Source: an uncultured Mucispirillum sp. (GTDB lineage Bacteria > Chrysiogenota > Deferribacteres > Deferribacterales > Mucispirillaceae). From it: a stretch of 8,699 nucleotides of DNA. Below the pieces are notes generated by a model. That model did no database searches, was not told where the DNA came from, and was given only the letters and a program-made list of their open reading frames with translations. Location of the stretch: the NCBI GenBank assembly GCA_910586745.1, contig CAJUJZ010000003.1, positions 36,111 to 44,809 of the forward strand. The letters run 5' to 3'. The position numbers and the translations under genes are program-made. Positions 4,694-8,699 of this stretch are shown one piece after another; within the stretch, counting starts at the first letter, position 1, and the number at the start of each line of letters is the position of its first letter.

Positions 4694-5986
4694 GTGGAAA
4701 TAATTCAGCAGCTTTTAAATGGTTTAACTGTGGGTGGTATTTATGCACTTATTGCTCTTGGTTATACTATGGTTTATGGTATCATCAAGTTAATTAACTT
4801 TGCCCATGGTGATATCTTTATGATAGGTGCTTTTGCAGGTTTTTTTGCTATCACCTTAATTACAGATTTATTTATCGGTTCTCTTGTTGCATCATCAGTT
4901 GGAGCTGTGTTTGCAGAATATAAGTTGATAATAGCTATTGTGTCATCTATTATTTTCTGCGGTCTGCTGGGGCTTTTTGTTGAGCGTGTTGCATACAGAC
5001 CATTAAGGGAAGGTTCTCCTAAAACTATTATAGGCTCAGCTATTGGCCTTGCTTTTATTATTTTTGCAGCAGTTTTTGGAAAAGGTAAATTTCAAATGGA
5101 TACTGCATTATTATTTCTTGTAATTCTTGGTATGTTATCTATTTTATCATTTGCTTATATTAGATATGCTGGCAACAATATTAAATCTTTAAGCAAAGAA
5201 AATATTAATCAGAAAATTATTGTATATTCAGTTTTATATATTATTGCTTTTATTATATTAGCATACCTTGCATGGTATTTTGATATGACTACAATGGTAT
5301 TTGTATCATTTGCATTTGTTCTGCTTGTTTACTGGCTTGTAGTAAGCAGAGTTAAATCAACAAATGCTGGTGGCAACTCTCGTATTAATGCATTAATCAG
5401 TGCTATTGGTATGTCTATGATACTTTCAAATATGGTAATGCTTTTAAGAGGAACAAGTGACCAGCCCTATAGAATGGGCTTTTTTACAGGCACTATAAAT
5501 ATTGGCTCTTTCAGTGTTTCTTCTCTGCAGATATTTATTATTGTATTTTCATTTATCTTAATGGGTATATTATTTTACATTATTCATAAAACAAAATTTG
5601 GACTTTCTATGCGTGCAGTATCTCATAACTTAAATGCTGCAAGGCTTATGGGTATAAACCCAGATAAAGTTATTGCTATGACATTTGTTATAGGCTCAGC
5701 ATTAGCAGGTGTTGCAGGTGTGCTTGTTGGTACATATTATCAGTCAGTAAGCCCAAATATTGGTATGATGTATGGCTTAAAAGCCTTTGTTGCTGCAGTT
5801 TTAGGCGGCATAGGCAGTATTCCTGGTGCTGTTGTTGGCGGCATTGTTTTAGGTATTGCTGAAGTTGTTGGTATTGCATTTTTATCATCATCTTATAAAG
5901 ATGCAATAGCTTTTGGTATATTAATACTTATTCTTATAATCAAACCAACAGGTATATTTGGCAAAACAATGAAAGAGAAGGTGTAA
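4694..5986 (+). CDS. livH: LivH-type branched-chain amino acid ABC transporter permease with internal insertion
   Basis: Inner-membrane permease of the high-affinity BCAA (Leu/Ile/Val) ABC importer, partner of LivM. The family's N-terminal signature GIYALIALGYTMVYGIIKLI is at 15-34, followed by NFAHGD, and ERVAYRPLR at 97-105. The cytoplasmic coupling loop RAVSHNLNAARLMGI is at 307-321 and GLKAFVAAVLGGIGSIPGAV at 361-380. At 430 aa it is far longer than the usual roughly 290-310. The extra residues (about 106-228) split the normally contiguous YRPLR...NALISAIGMS segment and contain about four hydrophobic stretches (112-128, 137-156, 175-196, 199-217). The rest is intact, so it is probably functional. 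GTG is the start, preceded by GGGG 10 nt upstream; no in-frame ATG lies nearby. It is the first gene of the operon, and its stop is 1 nt before livM. Confidence 0.92.
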   Translation: MEIIQQLLNGLTVGGIYALIALGYTMVYGIIKLINFAHGDIFMIGAFAGFFAITLITDLFIGSLVASSVGAVFAEYKLIIAIVSSIIFCGLLGLFVERVAYRPLREGSPKTIIGSAIGLAFIIFAAVFGKGKFQMDTALLFLVILGMLSILSFAYIRYAGNNIKSLSKENINQKIIVYSVLYIIAFIILAYLAWYFDMTTMVFVSFAFVLLVYWLVVSRVKSTNAGGNSRINALISAIGMSMILSNMVMLLRGTSDQPYRMGFFTGTINIGSFSVSSLQIFIIVFSFILMGILFYIIHKTKFGLSMRAVSHNLNAARLMGINPDKVIAMTFVIGSALAGVAGVLVGTYYQSVSPNIGMMYGLKAFVAAVLGGIGSIPGAVVGGIVLGIAEVVGIAFLSSSYKDAIAFGILILILIIKPTGIFGKTMKEKV

Positions 5987-5987
5987 T

Positions 5988-6824
5988 ATGAGTATAGATA
6001 TTGTTAATATATTAATATTTTCAGGTATTAATATAATTACAGTTTTAGGGCTTAATTTAATTACTGGTGTTACTGGTCAGCTATCCTTAGGACATTCTGC
6101 ATTTTTCAGTATTGGTGCATATACATCAGCTCTTTTAATGTTAATGCTTGGAGTTCCTTTTGGTGTGGCATTAGTTACAGCTACATTAATGGCAGGTTTA
6201 ATTGGCGGCTTATTTGGTATACCAATACTTAGGCTTCGCGGTGACTATCTTGCTATTGCTACACTCGGCTTTTGTGAAATTGTCCGTGTTGTAATATTAA
6301 ACTTAAAAGTAACTATTCATGGCTCTGAAAAACTTCTTTCTACAAGTTTAGGCGGTATTCCTGGTAGTACTAACCTTATATTAGTGCTTTCTTTGGCAGT
6401 GCTTGCTGCATTATTTATGGCAGCATTAGAACGCTCAAAATTCGGCCTTGCTCTTAGAAGTATTAGGGAAGATGAAGTTGCATCTCAAATGATGGGTATA
6501 GATGTTGCACGCCATAAAATATTATCATTTGCAATAGGTTCAGCATTTGCTGGTCTTGGTGGTGCTTTATATGCAAGCTATATGACAGTTATAAGTCCGG
6601 GGGACTTTGGCTTTATGCGTTCTATTGAAATGCTTTGTATGCTTGTATTAGGTGGTATGGGCAGTATTGTTGGTGTTATTGCAGGTACAACAGTTTTAAC
6701 TGCTATCCCAGAATTATTAAGATTTGCTCAGGAATATAGAATGATAATGTATGGTATTGTTTTAATATTTATGATGGTATTCCGTCCAAGAGGTCTTTTT
6801 GGCAGTATCAGAGTAAATGTGTAG
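5988..6824 (+). CDS. livM: LivM-type branched-chain amino acid ABC transporter permease
   Basis: The second membrane subunit of the BCAA importer, forming the translocation pore with LivH. The 278 residues carry the family's GVTGQLSLGHSAF (27-39), LRLRGDYLAIATLGFCEIVR (81-100), the ATPase-coupling loop around ALRSIREDEVASQMMGID (155-172), LGGMGSIVGV (221-230) and the C-terminal FRPRGLFG (265-272). It is a short form without the long N-terminal extension of E. coli LivM. AGAAGG at 5976-5981 sits 6 nt before the ATG, inside the end of livH, and only 1 nt separates the two genes, implying coupled translation. No defects are seen. Confidence 0.94.
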   Translation: MSIDIVNILIFSGINIITVLGLNLITGVTGQLSLGHSAFFSIGAYTSALLMLMLGVPFGVALVTATLMAGLIGGLFGIPILRLRGDYLAIATLGFCEIVRVVILNLKVTIHGSEKLLSTSLGGIPGSTNLILVLSLAVLAALFMAALERSKFGLALRSIREDEVASQMMGIDVARHKILSFAIGSAFAGLGGALYASYMTVISPGDFGFMRSIEMLCMLVLGGMGSIVGVIAGTTVLTAIPELLRFAQEYRMIMYGIVLIFMMVFRPRGLFGSIRVNV

Positions 6825-6839
6825 GTTTGGTGATTAGTT

Positions 6840-7613
6840 ATGTCTGATAATACTATATTAGAATTACAAAATGTATCCTTAACATTTGGAGGCTTAAAGG
6901 CTGTAAGTGATGTTAACTTTAAAATGAAAGATAATGAAATTTTAAGCCTTATAGGTCCAAACGGAGCAGGCAAAACATCTACATTTAACTTAATTACTGG
7001 TGTATATACTGCCACAAGTGGTGCTATATTATATAAAGGCAAAAATTTAAAAAAATATAAACCACATCAGATTACTAATCTGGGTATTGCAAGAACATTT
7101 CAAAACATCAGGCTTTTTAAACAGTTAACTGTGCTTGAAAATATTATTCTAGCTATGGACCACAGGCGAAAAATAAACTTTTTTGCATCTTTATTACCGT
7201 TTGGTGCAGGTAAAAAAGAATTTGAAAATACAAGAGAGCAGGCTCTTAAATATTTAGAGTATGCAAATTTAGCAGAATATAAAGACCAGAGAGCAGAAAA
7301 TTTATCCTATGGTAAACAAAGAGAGCTTGAAATATGCCGTGCTATTGCAACTGGTGCAGATTTGCTTTTATTAGATGAGCCTGCAGCTGGCTTAAATCCG
7401 TCAGAAACAGCAGGACTTATGGATATTATTAGAAATATTAAAAATAATTTAAATAAAGCAATCTTTTTAATTGAGCATGATATGAAGCTTGTTATGGGTA
7501 TTTCAGATAGAATTGTTGTGCTTGATTATGGTCAGAAGATTGCAGAGGGTACACCTGAAGAAATCAGGAATAACCCTGCAGTTATTAAAGCATATTTAGG
7601 AAAGGGGGAATAA
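6840..7613 (+). CDS. livG: LivG-type branched-chain amino acid ABC transporter ATPase
   Basis: Cytoplasmic ATPase subunit (257 aa, normal length) that powers BCAA import with LivF. Walker A GPNGAGKTS is at 39-47, the Q-loop FQN at about 87-89, the ABC signature LSYGKQRELEI at 155-165, Walker B LLLLDEP at 175-181, and the H-loop His213 in IEHDM. The signature has Y instead of the second S/G (LSYG), which is usual in LivG. ARTFQNIRLFKQLTVLENI (84-102) is characteristic of this subfamily. The gene starts 15 nt after livM. GGTGAT (6829-6834) can pair with the 16S 3' end 5 nt before the ATG, a weaker site than those of the other liv genes. Confidence 0.95.
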   Translation: MSDNTILELQNVSLTFGGLKAVSDVNFKMKDNEILSLIGPNGAGKTSTFNLITGVYTATSGAILYKGKNLKKYKPHQITNLGIARTFQNIRLFKQLTVLENIILAMDHRRKINFFASLLPFGAGKKEFENTREQALKYLEYANLAEYKDQRAENLSYGKQRELEICRAIATGADLLLLDEPAAGLNPSETAGLMDIIRNIKNNLNKAIFLIEHDMKLVMGISDRIVVLDYGQKIAEGTPEEIRNNPAVIKAYLGKGE

Positions 7614-7614
7614 T

Positions 7615-8319
7615 ATGTTAAAGCTGAATTCTATCCAGACTAAATATGGCAGTATCTATGCACTTAAAGGTATAGATTTAGTTGTAAATGAAGGCGAAAT
7701 TGTAACTATTATAGGTGCAAATGGTGCAGGTAAAAGCACAACATTAAATACAATATCCGGTTTAGTTCGCTCTATTGCTGGAAGTATTGAATTTAATGGG
7801 GCAGATATTACTCATATGCCTACAGATAAAATTGTAGAAAGCGGACTTATTCAAGTACCAGAGGGCAGGGAAATATTTCCAAACTTAACTGTTATGGAAA
7901 ACCTTAAATTAGGTGCTTTTTTAAGGAAAGATAAACAGGGAGTAAAAGAAGATATAGAAAAAGTTACATCGTTTTTCCCGCGTCTTGCAGAGCGTTTTAA
8001 TCAGCTTGGAGGCACATTATCTGGGGGAGAACAGCAGATGCTTGCAATTGCAAGGGCATTAATGAGTAAACCAAAATTATTATTAATGGATGAGCCGTCT
8101 TTAGGTTTAGCACCTATATTTGTTCAGGATATTTTTAATATTATAAAAAAAATCAATGAGCAGGGAACAACAGTATTACTTGTAGAACAGAATGCAACTC
8201 TTGCTCTTTCTATTGCTCACAGGGGTTATGTAATGGAAACAGGCAATATTGTAATGGAAGATAAGGCATGTAATTTAATGGATAATGAAAGTGTAAAAGC
8301 TGCATATCTTGGCTTTTAA
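7615..8319 (+). CDS. livF: LivF-type branched-chain amino acid ABC transporter ATPase
   Basis: Second ATPase of the BCAA importer (234 aa, normal length), pairing with LivG. Walker A GANGAGKST is at 34-42, VPEGREIFPNLTVMENL at 81-97 (the LivF hallmark), signature LSGGEQQMLAIARAL at 135-149, and Walker B LLLMDEP at 155-161. VEQN (190-193) stands where many ABC ATPases have the H-loop His, which is normal for LivF, and RGYVMETG (203-210) is also typical. It starts 1 nt after livG with GGGGG (7604-7608) 6 nt before the ATG. It is last in the operon; no terminator is visible before the IS remnant begins about 23 nt after its stop. Confidence 0.95.
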   Translation: MLKLNSIQTKYGSIYALKGIDLVVNEGEIVTIIGANGAGKSTTLNTISGLVRSIAGSIEFNGADITHMPTDKIVESGLIQVPEGREIFPNLTVMENLKLGAFLRKDKQGVKEDIEKVTSFFPRLAERFNQLGGTLSGGEQQMLAIARALMSKPKLLLMDEPSLGLAPIFVQDIFNIIKKINEQGTTVLLVEQNATLALSIAHRGYVMETGNIVMEDKACNLMDNESVKAAYLGF

Positions 8320-8342
8320 CACCTGATTTATATTATAAGCAT

Positions 8343-8699
8343 AATAATGGATATGAATTTGTAAATAATAAAGAAGTAACTTTGAAAAGATAGCAGAATC
8401 CAAAGGTTATATAGTTAAGAGAATAAGACCATATTCTCTATGGCAGAATGGAAAGGTGGAAAGAAGCTTTATGAGAAGATAGTAAAATTTTATATGATAA
8501 TAATAATTTTACTCTAAAAATTAATTAATTAATTAATGCTGTTAAAATACACCAAGAATGATATAATAATACTGCTAAAATATGCTTAAATTTTAAATCT
8601 CCATATGAGATTGTTATTGAAAATAAATTATTGCTTGATTTATATTAATTTAAGATTTATTTTTTAATAAAACTGTAACATTTGTCCTGTTAGTTAAGA
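8343..8699 (+). pseudogene. decayed, 5'-truncated second copy of the IS481-like transposase
   Basis: Homology to the left IS begins at 8343 (matching 4216, the VDNGYEFVN region) and runs to the window end; the first two thirds of the transposase are absent. A 16-bp gap relative to the left copy after 8380 breaks the frame. Fragments still readable include KGYIVKRIRPYSLWQNGKVERSFM (8402-8473, about) and, one frame on, EDSKILYDNNNF. Further stops follow. Up to about 8559 the copy is clearly diverged from the left one, but the last 140 bp differ at only two positions. It cannot make an active transposase, though its right end could still be a recombination partner or a transposase substrate. Confidence 0.85.
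8560..8699 (+). repeat. 140-bp near-identical direct repeat, right copy (IS 3' end)
   Basis: Same orientation as 4446-4585, with two mismatches and no gaps. The two copies are 4,114 bp apart start to start and enclose the complete livHMGF operon. The sequence is cut by the window edge, so the repeat may be longer. Confidence 0.9.

Noticed and set aside
6728..7042. A 104-codon minus-strand frame across livM and livG
   Set aside because: It overlaps two well-supported genes in antisense and has no motif of its own.
8324..8335. 12-mer TGATTTATATTA after livF, also present near both IS 3' ends (4522-4533, 8637-8648)
   Set aside because: It is short and almost all A/T, and flanking bases do not extend the match; chance is sufficient.
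8320..8342. Terminator for the liv operon
   Set aside because: No stem with a T-run is visible between the livF stop and the IS remnant; transcription may continue into the remnant.

Overview
The window is AT-rich bacterial DNA, with non-coding stretches visibly richer in A+T than the genes. No rRNA, tRNA or other taxonomic marker is present. The low GC, the bacterial-type branched-chain amino acid (BCAA) transporter and the IS481-like element would fit hosts such as Deferribacterota (Mucispirillum-like), Brachyspira or low-GC Firmicutes, but the genus cannot be fixed from this sequence.

Left third (1-3246): a largely gene-free block with a 24-bp tandem repeat, a C-rich tract and a dyad is followed by one intact minus-strand gene for a T7-type single-subunit RNA polymerase (498-3077). 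It has its own Shine-Dalgarno, a candidate host-type promoter and a textbook intrinsic terminator. No other phage gene is visible beside it. The gene is bracketed by oppositely oriented pairs of a 9-bp motif (GATTGCAGA) and by a perfect 16-bp direct repeat (338-353 and 3231-3246), so it may be a small self-contained unit or a prophage relic. This orphan polymerase, its unknown cognate promoter and the flanking repeats are the most interesting part of the window.

Middle (about 3490-4585): an IS481-like insertion sequence with imperfect terminal inverted repeats and a 5' hairpin that buries the transposase ribosome-binding site. Its DDE transposase gene is interrupted by a +1 frame offset just after the catalytic Glu.

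Right half (4694-8319): a tight operon, livH-livM-livG-livF, encoding the two permeases and two ATPases of a high-affinity BCAA ABC transporter (HAAT family). LivH carries an unusual insertion of about 120 residues with extra hydrophobic segments. No periplasmic binding-protein gene (livK/braC) is present. Directly after livF lies a decayed, 5'-truncated second copy of the IS in the same orientation (8343 to the window end). The transporter operon is thus flanked by direct IS copies, and their last 140 bp are nearly identical (4446-4585 and 8560-8699).
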